A DNA stretch of 64,000 nucleotides from Deltaproteobacteria bacterium (lineage in GTDB: Bacteria; Myxococcota; JADLHZ01), in assembly GCA_020848545.1 (NCBI GenBank), contig JADLHZ010000085.1, positions 124,001 to 188,000 on the forward strand, read 5' to 3'. Shown piece by piece: positions 18,627 through 27,760 of this stretch (within the stretch, counting starts at the first letter, position 1; every line of letters begins with the position of its first letter). A program made the translations under genes and the position numbers. The notes below the pieces were generated by a model that searched no databases, was not told the origin of the DNA, and saw only the letters and a list, made by a program, of their open reading frames with translations.

Positions 18627-20075
18627 ATGAAAGCCGTTCTTCTCGCCCTCCCTCAGCTCAGCGTGCTCGTCGTGGCGAGCGCCATCGCCGCCGAGCTGCC
18701 GCTCGAAAAGGCGACGCTCACCGAGCCGCCATACGTGCCGCCGCCGATCACGCGGACACAACCCGCACGCGTCACCGTCGAGCTCGAGGTGATCGAGAAG
18801 CTCGGCCAACTCGCCGACGGCGTCGACTACGTGTTTTGGACTTACGGTGGCACGGTGCCCGGGCGCTTCATCCGCGTCCGCGAGGGTGACACGGTCGAGT
18901 TCTGGCTGATGAACCATCAGAACAACAAGCTTCCGCACAACATCGATCTCCACGCCGTGACGGGTCCCGGCGGCGGTGCCGCGAGCACGTTCACCGCACC
19001 CGGACACAAGAGCCGCTTCACCTTCAAGGCGCTCAATCCGGGCCTGTATATCTATCATTGCGCCACCGCGCCCGTCGGCATGCACATCGCCAACGGCATG
19101 TACGGGCTCATCTACGTGCAGCCGACGACACCCCTGCCGAAAGTCGATCGCGAGTACTACGTGGTGCAAGGCGACTTCTACGCCGAAGGCGACTTCGGCG
19201 TGAAAGGCGGCCAACCGTTCTCGATGAAGCGCGCCATCGACGAGAACCCGTCCTACGTCGTCTTCAACGGCAGCGCCGGATCGCTCGTCGGCGATCGCGC
19301 GCTCAAGGCGAAGGTCGGAGAGACCGTGCGCCTGTTCATCGGCAATGGCGGGCCGAACTTGGTCTCGTCTTTTCACGTGATCGGAGAGATCTTCGACAAG
19401 GTCTACACCGAGGGCGGCTCGCGCACCCAGGACAACGTACAAACCACGATCGTGCCCGCCGGCGGCAGCGCCATCGTCGAGTACAAGGTCGACACCGACG
19501 GCACCTACATCCTCGTCGACCACTCGATCTTCCGCACCTTCAACAAGGGCTCGCTCGGCATGATGAAGGTCGAGGGCGGCAGCAACAAGGACGTCTACTC
19601 CGGCAAGGAGCTCGACGAGAGCTACCTCGGCGACGAGTCGGTCGCGACCGCCGTCTTGCCGCAGAAGCCGGCGCCCGCCGGCAAAGCGGCGGCAGGGAAG
19701 GTCGACCCCGCCGCTGGCAAAGCGCTGTATCAAGCCAACTGCGCCATGTGCCACCAGCAAAACGGCGAAGGTCTCCCCGGCGCGTTTCCGCCGCTCGCGG
19801 CCAGCGACTTCCTGAATCAGATCGCCAACAAGAACCGGGTCGAGCTCGTCTCGACCGTGCTCAAAGGCCGCAGCGGCAAGATCACGGTCAACGGCAAGGA
19901 ATACAACGGCATCATGACGCCAGTCGCCGGTCTCAGCGACACTGATCTCGCGACGCTGCTCACTTGGGTGAGCAACCAGTGGGGCAACAAGGCTCCCGCG
20001 TTCACCAAGGATGAAATCAAGAAGCTGCGCGATACCGTCAACGGAGCGGCGGCTCCGGCGGCGGCTCCGCACTGA
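18627..20075 (+). CDS. nirK: Copper nitrite reductase with fused C-terminal cytochrome c
   Basis: 482 residues with a signal peptide, two cupredoxin domains and a cytochrome c domain. Type 1 copper ligands are His104, Cys145, His153 and Met158. Type 2 ligands are His109, His144 and His299, with catalytic Asp107 (HNIDLH) and His250 (SFHVIGE). The haem site is CAMCH (372-376), with Met430 (GIMTP) the likely axial ligand. It reduces nitrite to nitric oxide in the periplasm. The fused haem domain resembles the three-domain CuNIRs of the Ralstonia type and could accept electrons directly. AAGGAG lies 8 bases before the start. All key residues are present. Confidence 0.95.
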   Translation: MKAVLLALPQLSVLVVASAIAAELPLEKATLTEPPYVPPPITRTQPARVTVELEVIEKLGQLADGVDYVFWTYGGTVPGRFIRVREGDTVEFWLMNHQNNKLPHNIDLHAVTGPGGGAASTFTAPGHKSRFTFKALNPGLYIYHCATAPVGMHIANGMYGLIYVQPTTPLPKVDREYYVVQGDFYAEGDFGVKGGQPFSMKRAIDENPSYVVFNGSAGSLVGDRALKAKVGETVRLFIGNGGPNLVSSFHVIGEIFDKVYTEGGSRTQDNVQTTIVPAGGSAIVEYKVDTDGTYILVDHSIFRTFNKGSLGMMKVEGGSNKDVYSGKELDESYLGDESVATAVLPQKPAPAGKAAAGKVDPAAGKALYQANCAMCHQQNGEGLPGAFPPLAASDFLNQIANKNRVELVSTVLKGRSGKITVNGKEYNGIMTPVAGLSDTDLATLLTWVSNQWGNKAPAFTKDEIKKLRDTVNGAAAPAAAPH

Positions 20076-20083
20076 GGTCGGCG

Positions 20084-20323
20084 ATGGTCCTTCTCTGCGC
20101 GTTGTTCTGCGCCGCCGCGCCGAGCGACAACGGTCGCGTGGCGATCCCAGCCGGCCGCTTCGCGCCGTTGTTCGGCCTCGACACGGGCCAGAAGGACTTT
20201 CCGATCGCCGCCTTTTCACTCGACGCGCACCTCGTCAGCGACGCCGAGTTCGCGGCGTTCGTGCGCGCGCACCCGGAGTGGCGGAAAGGGCGAGTCCGGC
20301 GCGTGCTCGCCGCGCTGGAGTGA
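20084..20323 (+). pseudogene. nirV: Truncated nirV (FGE-like NirK accessory protein)
   Basis: The 79-residue frame begins 8 bases after nirK. After a short leader it reads VAIPAGRFAPLFG ... FSLDAHLVSDAEFAAFVRAHPEWRKGRV, which resembles the first part of NirV, the formylglycine-generating-enzyme-like protein often encoded after nirK. NirV is normally well over 200 residues; here the frame stops soon after the HPEW motif and nothing downstream restores the rest before the convergent gene ends at 20370. It is most likely a deletion remnant. NirV's function is itself uncertain, and NirK can work without it in some organisms. Confidence 0.7.
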
Positions 20324-20369
20324 AGCGCTCCGACGCGCTGCCTTCGATCTCGCGAGCACGCGCTCGATG

Positions 20370-21776
20370 TCAGGGCTTCCAGCGCGGATCGATCGGCTGC
20401 GGGAAGCCCAGGTCCGCTTGCCGGCCGGCGGCGTCGTAGCGCACGTAGCTCGCGCCGGAGAAGAAGTACGCCTTCGCGCCGAAGCTGACGGCGGCGTCGA
20501 TCGTGGTGAACCCAAGCCCCGGCCAGCTCTTCGCGTCGATCGCTTGCGGCGCGCCGACTTCGTCGGTCTTCGTGTTGTAGCGCAGGTACTCTTTGTCCTT
20601 GAAGAACAGCACGACGCCGTCGCCCCAGTTGAGCGCCGTGTCAAAGCCGTCGATCCATGGAAAGCCGGGCCAGGTTTCGCGGATCATCCGCTTCGGAAAG
20701 CCGGCGTCGAACTTGGCGGCCTTGAAGTCGTAGCGTGTGTACTGGTCACCCTTGAAGAAGTACGCCTTGCCGTTTCCCCAGTTCACGGCCGCGTCGGCGC
20801 CGTCGGGCCAGGGGAAGCTCGGCCACTTCGAGAGCGGCTGCGGATAGGACGGATCGAACTTGTCGGCCTTGATGTCGAAGCGTGCGTACCCTGCGTCGCG
20901 GAAGACGTAGGCCTTGCCTTCCCGCCAGTCGATGACGGCGTTGACGGCCTTCGCGCGGCTCGTGCGCGGGACGCGGCCGGCGTTGCTCGTCCACTGCATC
21001 CAGGTGCCGGCCACCCGCGCGTCGGGATCGCTCTGGGTCCTGTCGAGATAGGCCAAGAAGTCTTCCTTCGCTTTTTCGTAGGGCTCGCCGAACGCCGTCG
21101 CGAACGCTTGCTCGAGCGCGGCCCCGGCCGCGACGGCGGCAATCATGCGCGCGCTCCGCGGGTGCGCGTCGGGATAGCGGACGCGCAGATGCTCGATCCA
21201 CAGCGTGCCGACCTCCTCGACTTGCATGCGATGATCGGCGCTCTGCACCGCCTCGACGAAGACCGCGCGCGCATCCGCCGAGGTCCACTTGGCCACGCGC
21301 CCCTTCCAATCGGGGTTCTGCTGCATGCCGAGATGCGCGCGGAAGGCGAAGGCGTTCGAGTCGGCGCGGCCTTCGAGCCACCACTGGGGCAGCTTCGCTT
21401 TTTTCAGCACACGGAAGTCCTGCAGGTGTGTGAGCTCGTGGGCGATGGTCGCCGCCGAGCCCGGCCGACGGACGTAGTCTAGCGCGATCAGGAAGGTGCT
21501 CGGCGCGTTGGCGCGGCCGAGGAGCCCGTCCGGGGCCTTTGTCACCACGCGCACGGTGAGCGGCGCCGCGAGGAGCTTCGGATCGGGCCACTGATCTTCC
21601 TTCTTGTCGAAGTCCCAGGCGACGATGACGCGTTTGGCGATCTCCTCCGCTTCGGCGGCGGCGAGCTCGCCGTCGCTCAGGACCGTCACCCAACCGTCGG
21701 CGGTGGCGAACACCTTGCGCTCGGCGTCGGGCGCTCCGAACATCAGGCCTGCGACGAACGCGATCGATCCGATCAT
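20370..21776 (-). CDS. Putative zinc metallopeptidase with hemopexin repeats
   Basis: 468 residues. The N-terminal half has IAHELTHLQD (His113, Glu114, His117) followed 18 residues later by WWLEG (Glu135), a gluzincin-type HExxH-E zinc site. From about residue 260 there are four hemopexin-like blades with the repeated phrase AxxxWGxGKAYFFKGxxYxRYD, as in GKAYVFRDAGYARFD, GKAYFFKGDQYTRYD, GVVLFFKDKEYLRYN and AKAYFFSGASYVRYD. The layout imitates animal matrix metalloproteases but with a different catalytic clan. A weak leader (MIGSIAFVAGLMFGAP) suggests export. It overlaps the desaturase gene by 4 bases. Confidence 0.82.
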   Translation of the reverse strand: MIGSIAFVAGLMFGAPDAERKVFATADGWVTVLSDGELAAAEAEEIAKRVIVAWDFDKKEDQWPDPKLLAAPLTVRVVTKAPDGLLGRANAPSTFLIALDYVRRPGSAATIAHELTHLQDFRVLKKAKLPQWWLEGRADSNAFAFRAHLGMQQNPDWKGRVAKWTSADARAVFVEAVQSADHRMQVEEVGTLWIEHLRVRYPDAHPRSARMIAAVAAGAALEQAFATAFGEPYEKAKEDFLAYLDRTQSDPDARVAGTWMQWTSNAGRVPRTSRAKAVNAVIDWREGKAYVFRDAGYARFDIKADKFDPSYPQPLSKWPSFPWPDGADAAVNWGNGKAYFFKGDQYTRYDFKAAKFDAGFPKRMIRETWPGFPWIDGFDTALNWGDGVVLFFKDKEYLRYNTKTDEVGAPQAIDAKSWPGLGFTTIDAAVSFGAKAYFFSGASYVRYDAAGRQADLGFPQPIDPRWKP

Positions 21777-22738
21777 GATCTCCTCCCGGGGAAGATGAAG
21801 CGTCCGCTCGCTTCGTCGTAGAGCGCGTAGTGCAAGGTCGAGAACGCTCGCGCCAAGCTGACGCGAGGCACTTGGTCGAACAACGCGAGGGCGTCTTCAT
21901 GGCAGCGGGCCAGGCGATAGCCAGGGATGCCAGGGTGGAGGTGGTGCGCGTGGTGATACTCGACGCCGTGCGCGCAATACGAAAGGAACCGGCCGACGAC
22001 CGGCCAACGCGGCAGCTCCAGCAAGCTCGACCCGAGCATCGCGTTCTCGAACGGGTCCCACGCTGAGGCGCGGCGGCGGTAGGCGCCGTCGAAGGTGTGC
22101 TGGGCATGAAATACAACGAAGCCGAGGACGCCCGCGGGCACGAAGACGGCGAGGTGAATGAGCAAGAGATCGGCGCGATAGAGCGCGTACCAAAGCGAGA
22201 CCTGCGCCACGTTCTCGATGAGCCTCGCGCGCACGCGCATGAAGCCAAAAAAATAGACGATCGGGCCGAGCGTGAACAAGACCGCGGGATGATTCACCGA
22301 GCGGTAGGCGGCGCGTACCCAAAAAGGCTTGGCGGCGTAGTCTCGCAACGTCCACGGAGCGGTCTGCCCGTCCTGCGGCTCGTCGAGGTTGTTGCTCGTG
22401 CGGTGGTGCCGGTCGTGCTCGCGGCGCCAAACGCTCGGCGCGACATGACAGAGCGAGCCAACGAGCAAAGCCAGCGGGTAGTGCAAGCGGCGCTCGCGCA
22501 AGAAGCAGCCGTGCATCATATCGTGGTGCACCATGAAGAGCTTCAAGAACGCGCCGAGCAGCAACAGCGCGCCAAGGACGATGGTGGCAACATGGCCGGA
22601 CCAGGCGACGAGCGCGAGACCCCCCGCCCACAGCGCGAGCGCCCCGGCGAGGTGAGCGATGGCGACGCGGTCGCGGGCGCCTGCGTAGCGAGCGACGTGC
22701 GCCTCGATGCGCGCGCGAAGTGTCGGGTCTAGGCTCAT
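21773..22738 (-). CDS. Membrane fatty acid desaturase
   Basis: 321 residues from ATG 22738. The three His boxes of membrane di-iron desaturases are present: HHDMMH, HDRHH and HHAHH. They are separated by hydrophobic segments (AIAHLAGALALWAGGLALVAW, IVLGALLLLGAFLKLFM, LLIHLAVFVPAGVLGFVVF). It probably introduces a double bond into acyl lipids or hydroxylates a related lipid in the inner membrane. An alternative TTG start at 22786 would add 16 residues. It overlaps the hemopexin gene, which may be only a packing effect. Confidence 0.88.
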   Translation of the reverse strand: MSLDPTLRARIEAHVARYAGARDRVAIAHLAGALALWAGGLALVAWSGHVATIVLGALLLLGAFLKLFMVHHDMMHGCFLRERRLHYPLALLVGSLCHVAPSVWRREHDRHHRTSNNLDEPQDGQTAPWTLRDYAAKPFWVRAAYRSVNHPAVLFTLGPIVYFFGFMRVRARLIENVAQVSLWYALYRADLLLIHLAVFVPAGVLGFVVFHAQHTFDGAYRRRASAWDPFENAMLGSSLLELPRWPVVGRFLSYCAHGVEYHHAHHLHPGIPGYRLARCHEDALALFDQVPRVSLARAFSTLHYALYDEASGRFIFPGRRS

Positions 22739-22854
22739 CAGGCGCGTGATCCAAATTCTCGGACCTATGGATATCATTATCCACAATCCCTGACCGCCAT
22801 TTGTGCACCAGCCGTCAACGCCGCGGCCGCAAGGGGCGCCGAAAACACTGGCCT

Positions 22855-23421
22855 ATGCCGCCTCCCTTTCGACTGACGAATGAAGCGTACCTGCGTATCC
22901 CGCTCGGTTCGGGCGATTCCGCGATCAATATCTTCGGGTCCGCGTGGCCGACGCTCACGCTGCGCGGCACCGTGGCGGCTGGCGGCGATGGCAGCCGTCC
23001 GGCGTTCAACACGCACGTCGATGTCGTCGGTCCACGCATCGTCGTACGCGACCCCTGGTTCGCGCTCACCGCGGCGCCGGTCGGCGGGTTGTCGATCATC
23101 GACCGGGGCGATCCGGCGCCGGCCTATCGCGGCACGCTCGGCGTCGAGCATTCCCTGTTCATCAATACGCACGGTGCGCCGCAGCCTGTGGTGCCGCGCG
23201 TCGGTTACGGCGTTTCGCTGGGCGGCGCCTCGCCGGTGCCCTACGTCTCGGCCGGAATCGACGTGCCGCTCGCCCGCGACTCGGCCGGGGCCCTCACGCT
23301 CGGCCTCGGTTACCGCTACGACGAGGCCGGCGGTCACACCGGCACGCTGTCGATCGGCATCGAGCTCGGCGACTTCTTCGGCACCGCGTATCGCGGCGGG
23401 CTGTTCGCGGAGCCACGCTAA
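22855..23421 (+). CDS. Small protein with barrel-like strands, unknown
   Basis: 188 residues from ATG 22855, divergent from the desaturase. Strand-rich sequence (AYLRIPLGSGDSAINIFG, VPRVGYGVSLGG, TLGLGYRYDEAGG, GTLSIGIELGDFFG) suggests an eight-strand-like beta structure. No signal peptide and no clear ribosome site are visible, so the true start may lie upstream (an in-frame TTG at 22801). The family is not recognised. Confidence 0.5.
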   Translation: MPPPFRLTNEAYLRIPLGSGDSAINIFGSAWPTLTLRGTVAAGGDGSRPAFNTHVDVVGPRIVVRDPWFALTAAPVGGLSIIDRGDPAPAYRGTLGVEHSLFINTHGAPQPVVPRVGYGVSLGGASPVPYVSAGIDVPLARDSAGALTLGLGYRYDEAGGHTGTLSIGIELGDFFGTAYRGGLFAEPR

Positions 23422-23459
23422 CCTCCGGACGATCCCTTCGGCGCGCGCACAAAATCGCC

Positions 23460-23480
23460 TGGGACCTTTTTTTGGCTAGC
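23460..23480 (+). promoter_or_regulatory. GGGACC-T-run element before the biotin carboxylase gene
   Basis: tgggacctttt at 23460-23470 followed by ggctagc repeats the arrangement found at 6428-6446 before the M16 gene (tgggacctttt then gctaggc). Both lie within 45 bases of a start codon. It may be a shared promoter or regulator site, or a remnant of the dispersed palindrome. Confidence 0.35.
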
Positions 23481-23504
23481 GCGGGCTGCTAACGGCCGGC
23501 GCCG

Positions 23505-25028
23505 ATGTTCAAACGGGTGCTCATCGCCAACCGTGGAGAGATCGCAGTTCGGATCGCGCGGACGCTGCGCGAGATGGGGGTGAGCCCGGTGACCGTGTGC
23601 TCGGACGCCGATCGCCATGCGCTGCACGTGCGCATGTGCGACGCCGCGGTCGAGATCGGGCCGGCGCCGAGCCGCGAGAGCTACCTCGTCACGCAGAAGA
23701 TCATCGACGCCGCGAAGAAGCTCTCTGCCGAGGCGATCCACCCGGGCTACGGCTTCCTCTCCGAGAAGCCCGAGCTCGCGGCGGCGTGCAAGAAGGCCGG
23801 CATCGTGCTCATCGGCCCGCCCGAAGAAGCGATCGTCGCGATGGGCAGCAAGACGAGCGCGCGCGCGCTGATGAAGAAGGCCGGCGTGCCGGTCGTCCCA
23901 GGCAGCGACGGCGCGATCATCGGCGGCGACGTCGAGATCCAAATGGCCGCAAAGAAGGTCGGCTTTCCGATCATGATCAAAGCCGTCAACGGCGGCGGCG
24001 GCAAAGGCATGCGCCTCGTCCGCAGCGACGACGAGCTGCTCTCCGCCGCGCGCATGGCCCGCGGCGAAGCGAAGAGCGCGTTCAACGACGACGCGATCTA
24101 CCTCGAGCGCTTCATCGAACGCCCGCGCCACGTCGAGATCCAAGTGTTCTGCGACGGCCATGGCAACGGCGTTTACTTCGGGGAGCGCGACTGCTCGCTG
24201 CAGCGGCGCAATCAGAAGATCATCGAAGAGTCACCGAGCACCGCCGTCGACGGCAAGCTCCGCGCGAAGATGGGCGAGGTCGCCGTGAAGGGCGCGCTCA
24301 GCGTGGGCTACGTGGGCGCCGGCACGATGGAGTTCCTGCTCGACCCGCACGGCAACTTCTACTTCCTCGAGATGAACACGCGCTTGCAGGTCGAGCACCC
24401 GGTGACCGAAGCGATCTTCGGCGTCGATCTCGTGCGCGAGCAAGTGCGCATCGCCGCCGGGGAGAAGCTCGGCTACACGCAGCAAGACATCACCGGCCGC
24501 GGTCACGCGATCGAAGTGCGCATCTATGCCGAGGATCCGGCGCAGGGCTTCATGCCGAGCCCGGGCACGATCACTCATCTGCAATTTCCCGCCGGGCCCG
24601 GCGTCCGCGTCGACGCCGGCGTCACAGCGCACGCCGAAGTGCCGATGTTCTACGATCCGATGATCGCGAAGATCACGTGCTGGGCGCAGACGCGAGAGCA
24701 CGCGATCGCACGCGCGCGGCGGGCGCTCGAAGAAACGAAGGTCGGCGGCATCAAGACGAACATCGCCTACCTCGACGCGCTGCTCGCGCACGACGGCTTC
24801 CACAAGGGCGACGTGCACACCGGCTTCATCCCGGAGCACCACGACACCCTCGCGCCGCCGCCGGCCGAGATCGAGATCGAGCGCGCCGTGCTCGCCGCCG
24901 TGTTGCACCGTGAGCTCGACGACCACGCGAGCTCAGCGCCGAGCGCGCCGAGCACAACGAACGACGTCGGTGCCTGGCAGCGCGCAGGCCGTCACGCCGG
25001 CTTGCTCAGAGGGTTCTTCCAACGATGA
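23505..25028 (+). CDS. accC: Biotin carboxylase subunit of acyl-CoA carboxylase
   Basis: 507 residues. It begins MFKRVLIANRGEIAVRIARTLREMG, the biotin carboxylase N-terminal domain. The ATP-grasp loop GGGGKGMR is near residue 165, and the catalytic region shows EMNTRLQVEHPVTE (Glu, Asn, Arg, His). A C-terminal BC domain follows (RIYAEDPAQGFMPSPG). It carboxylates biotin with ATP and bicarbonate. The C-terminal tail after residue 450 is longer than in E. coli AccC. It overlaps the biotin carrier gene by ATGA. The carboxyltransferase partner is probably the gene at 10736. Confidence 0.94.
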   Translation: MFKRVLIANRGEIAVRIARTLREMGVSPVTVCSDADRHALHVRMCDAAVEIGPAPSRESYLVTQKIIDAAKKLSAEAIHPGYGFLSEKPELAAACKKAGIVLIGPPEEAIVAMGSKTSARALMKKAGVPVVPGSDGAIIGGDVEIQMAAKKVGFPIMIKAVNGGGGKGMRLVRSDDELLSAARMARGEAKSAFNDDAIYLERFIERPRHVEIQVFCDGHGNGVYFGERDCSLQRRNQKIIEESPSTAVDGKLRAKMGEVAVKGALSVGYVGAGTMEFLLDPHGNFYFLEMNTRLQVEHPVTEAIFGVDLVREQVRIAAGEKLGYTQQDITGRGHAIEVRIYAEDPAQGFMPSPGTITHLQFPAGPGVRVDAGVTAHAEVPMFYDPMIAKITCWAQTREHAIARARRALEETKVGGIKTNIAYLDALLAHDGFHKGDVHTGFIPEHHDTLAPPPAEIEIERAVLAAVLHRELDDHASSAPSAPSTTNDVGAWQRAGRHAGLLRGFFQR

Positions 25029-25537
25029 GCTACAGCGTGAAGGTCAACGGCAAAGAGCACGCAGTCTCCCTGCGCCAAGTCGCGCCGGGCCGCTTCGTCG
25101 CGAGCGCGTTCGGCAAGGAGTGGCCGCTGGCGGTCGTGCGCCAAGCCGACGGCACGCTGTCGATCGCCGCCGGCGACGATCGCTTCGACGCGCAGATCGA
25201 TCCCTTCGAGCACGGCGCCTTCGTCGATCTCGGCGTCACGAAGATCTTCGTCGAAGCGCTGACCCTGCGCGAGGCACAGAAGCGCAAGCTGCAGGAGGCG
25301 AGCGCCGGCGGCGCTGGCGATTGGCAGGTGCGCTCGCCGATGCCGGGCAAAGTCGTGAGCGTCCTCGTGGCCGAAGGTGCAGTGGTCAAGAAGGGCCAGG
25401 GCCTCGTGGTCATCGAAGCCATGAAAATGGAGAACGAGCTGCGCGCGCCCGATGCCGGAATCATTAAGGAAATCCAGGTGAAACCGGGGCAGACCGTGGT
25501 CGCGAGCGCCGTTTTGCTCGCGGCGTCATCGAAATAG
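25025..25537 (+). CDS. Biotin carboxyl carrier protein
   Basis: 170 residues. The C-terminal biotinyl domain carries VIEAMKMENE, with Lys134 the biotin site, after SPMPGKVVSV. The N-terminal 95 residues (YSVKVNGKEHAVSLRQV) form a linker domain of the kind found in acyl-CoA carboxylase alpha chains. Together with the upstream biotin carboxylase it corresponds to a split PccA/AccA3-type alpha subunit. Overlap with accC by 4 bases and the following glutaredoxin gene 4 bases later indicate one operon. Confidence 0.93.
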   Translation: MSYSVKVNGKEHAVSLRQVAPGRFVASAFGKEWPLAVVRQADGTLSIAAGDDRFDAQIDPFEHGAFVDLGVTKIFVEALTLREAQKRKLQEASAGGAGDWQVRSPMPGKVVSVLVAEGAVVKKGQGLVVIEAMKMENELRAPDAGIIKEIQVKPGQTVVASAVLLAASSK

Positions 25538-25541
25538 CGTC

Positions 25542-25802
25542 ATGCAGGAAATCAAAATCTACACGACGAAGATCTGTCCGTATTGCGTGCGGGCGAAGCT
25601 CGTTCTGCAGCGCAACAACCTGAAGTTCACCGAGATCGACGCGTCAGACAAGCGCGAGTGGCTGATGGAGAAGTCGGGCCAGCGCACGGTGCCGCAGATT
25701 TGGATCGGCGAGCACCACGTCGGCGGCAGCGATGAGCTCGTCGCGCTCGAACGGGCCGGCAAGCTGCTCGAGATGGTGAACGCCCCGGCGCCTCCCTTGT
25801 AA
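25542..25802 (+). CDS. grxC: Glutaredoxin (GrxC type)
   Basis: 86 residues, the normal length. The dithiol active site is CPYC (Cys12-Cys15), with [18 protein letters not shown] as the glutathione-binding TVP and GG motifs. It reduces disulfides with glutathione in the cytoplasm. It lies 4 bases after the biotin carrier gene and 32 before infA, so it may be cotranscribed with either. Confidence 0.94.
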   Translation: MQEIKIYTTKICPYCVRAKLVLQRNNLKFTEIDASDKREWLMEKSGQRTVPQIWIGEHHVGGSDELVALERAGKLLEMVNAPAPPL

Positions 25803-25834
25803 AGGGCCGAAAAACCTGCAAAAGCGCCGGCCCA

Positions 25835-26053
25835 ATGTCATCGGAAGACCTCATCGAAGTAGAAGGCACCGTCTCGAAGGTGCTCGCAGGCGGAATGTTT
25901 CGCGTCGAGATCGGCGAAGGACGCGAAGTGCTCGCCTACGTCTCGGGAAAGATGCGCAAGTTCTTCATCAAGATCGTGCTCGGCGACAAAGTGCGTGTCG
26001 CTCTCTCGCCCTACGACCTGACCAAGGGTCGCATCGTCTTTCGCGCCAAGTAA
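25835..26053 (+). CDS. infA: Translation initiation factor IF-1
   Basis: 72 residues, the family length, forming a single S1/OB fold. Typical phrases are [53 protein letters not shown]. It binds the A site of the 30S subunit during initiation. It stands alone rather than in the usual ribosomal-protein cluster, and no strong ribosome binding site is visible before the ATG. In canonical IF-1 the residues after GKMR are usually HNI or KNRI; FFI here is a mild divergence. Confidence 0.92.
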   Translation: MSSEDLIEVEGTVSKVLAGGMFRVEIGEGREVLAYVSGKMRKFFIKIVLGDKVRVALSPYDLTKGRIVFRAK

Positions 26054-26066
26054 TCCTCGCAGCACT

Positions 26067-27722
26067 TCAAAAAGCGTAGCGGTACTCGAGCGCGATCTGA
26101 TCGCTCTTCGTGAAGTGGCCAAAGGGCGTGCCCCATGGCCCGTCGAGCCACATGCCCATCAACGTCAGTGAGTGCGACTCGGTGAAGTGCCAGCCGGCCT
26201 GCCCGAGCAACGCCACCTGCGCGAGCATCGGATCGTAAACGGCGGTCGCCGTGAGCTTCAAGCGATCGTCGAAGAGGCTGAGGCGCAAGAGCCCGATGAA
26301 GCCCCAGTAGAACGCATGCCGACGCTTGCCGGCTGGTTGGAAGTGCGGCTCCAAGAACATCAAGCGCTCGCCGGCCTCCATGTTGAGCACCGCCGTGCTG
26401 TGCCACGAGATCGCCGCCTGCAAGATGTCGCCGTAGCGATACTCGACGCCTGCGGCCGAGCGCAGCGTGTGCTTGGTGAGCGGGAGGAAGTCGTCGCCGT
26501 ACACCGTGACGTTCGGCGACCAGCCAAAGTCGCCCTTGAAGGTGAAGTCCGACACGCTGGCGCCGATGTCGAAGCCGACGGTGCCGGTGCGCTCGTAGGT
26601 CGCGTCGACGAGCGCGATGCCGAGCTGCGTCTTCTGCTGCAAGCGCAAGACGGTGTCGCGCAGCGCCGGATCGTTGATGACCGCGCTCGGATCGCCGAGC
26701 AAGTTCGCCTGCAGCGCGGCGCGTAGATCCGGATCGATCTTCACGCGCGGAATGCGGTTCCAGCCGAAGACGCCGCTCAACGCGAGATCGACCGGGCCGA
26801 GCTGGTACTGCAGGCGCAGGCCGACGGTGCTGCTCGCGGGAGACGGCGGCGGCAGCTTGGTGCCGACGAGCGCTTGGTTGATGCGCGGATCGAGCGAGGG
26901 ATCGATGACGCGGCTGATGTCTCCCACCGAGTTGTAGAAGTCCGAGCCGGGCGTCAGCAGCGCGAAGTCTTGGCCGTAGAGGTTCGCCTTGTTCGGGATG
27001 AAGAACGGGATCCACACCGCGCGCAGGCTGCCCTTGTCGCCGAGCGCGACCGTCGCCTGCACCGCCGGCACCGGCACCTTGAAGAGATCGGTCTGCGCCA
27101 GCACGTCGCGCGCGTCGATCGGGTTCAGCACGTCGATCGGCGAGACGCCTTCGTTCTGTCCCCATGTAAAAACTTGGTTACCTAAACGAATGTCTACATA
27201 GCGCGTGTAGACGTCGACGAAGGCCTCGCGCAGGTCGAGCACGTAGTCCCAGCGCGGATTCGCTGCGTTGAAGAAGAAGAACGCTTGCCGCCGTGGCTCG
27301 CCGCCGACCACGAACCAATCGAAGCGGCCCTGGATGAACACGCGAAAGCGGCTCGCCCAACGATAGTCGAGCGAGAGGATCGCCCGGTTGCGAAACTCGA
27401 AGACGTCCTCGCCGGTCGGGTCGAAACGGGTGTCGAGCGCGAGCCGGCTCATCACGCTGCCGCCGAAGCGCGCCGTGCCGCCGAGCACTTCGGCGGCGAG
27501 GCCCACGGACTCTTCTGTCGCGGCGGGCTCCATGGCCGCGGGCTCGGTGGCGGCGATCGAGGCGGGCTCTGACGCGGGCAAGGTCGCGGGCGTCGACGCG
27601 GCCTGAGACGCCGGCTCACTCGTCGGCTGCGAGTCCTGCGCGAAGGCAGGGGACGCCATGGCGAGCACGATCGGAACGATCCAACGCACGCGGCGATCTA
27701 CAATAGGAGGGTATTTTTTCAC
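26067..27722 (-). CDS. DUF1302-like outer-membrane protein
   Basis: 551 residues from GTG 27722, chosen because GGAGGG lies about 9 bases upstream and because it gives a clean signal peptide (VKKYPPIVDRRVRWIVPIVLAMASPAFAQ). A Ser/Pro/Ala-rich linker covers residues 30-75. The barrel region contains the DUF1302-type phrase LREAFVDVYTRYVDIRLGNQVFTWGQNEGVSP ... DVLNPIDARD and ends IALEYRYAF with a terminal Phe. It is probably an outer-membrane channel, perhaps for hydrophobic compounds. It is divergent from the leishmanolysin-like gene, with 38 bases between the starts. Confidence 0.82.
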   Translation of the reverse strand: MKKYPPIVDRRVRWIVPIVLAMASPAFAQDSQPTSEPASQAASTPATLPASEPASIAATEPAAMEPAATEESVGLAAEVLGGTARFGGSVMSRLALDTRFDPTGEDVFEFRNRAILSLDYRWASRFRVFIQGRFDWFVVGGEPRRQAFFFFNAANPRWDYVLDLREAFVDVYTRYVDIRLGNQVFTWGQNEGVSPIDVLNPIDARDVLAQTDLFKVPVPAVQATVALGDKGSLRAVWIPFFIPNKANLYGQDFALLTPGSDFYNSVGDISRVIDPSLDPRINQALVGTKLPPPSPASSTVGLRLQYQLGPVDLALSGVFGWNRIPRVKIDPDLRAALQANLLGDPSAVINDPALRDTVLRLQQKTQLGIALVDATYERTGTVGFDIGASVSDFTFKGDFGWSPNVTVYGDDFLPLTKHTLRSAAGVEYRYGDILQAAISWHSTAVLNMEAGERLMFLEPHFQPAGKRRHAFYWGFIGLLRLSLFDDRLKLTATAVYDPMLAQVALLGQAGWHFTESHSLTLMGMWLDGPWGTPFGHFTKSDQIALEYRYAF

Positions 27723-27760
27723 AGTGGCATCCCTCCCCTCCGCGGGCATCCTTAGGATCG

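Noticed and set aside
22739-22786. TTG start extending the desaturase by 16 residues
   Set aside because: No better ribosome site than for ATG 22738, and the added residues are not typical of the family; kept only as an alternative.
25804-25833. gggccg/cggccc stem between glutaredoxin and infA as a terminator
   Set aside because: Only 6 bp with a long loop and no T run; too weak to call.
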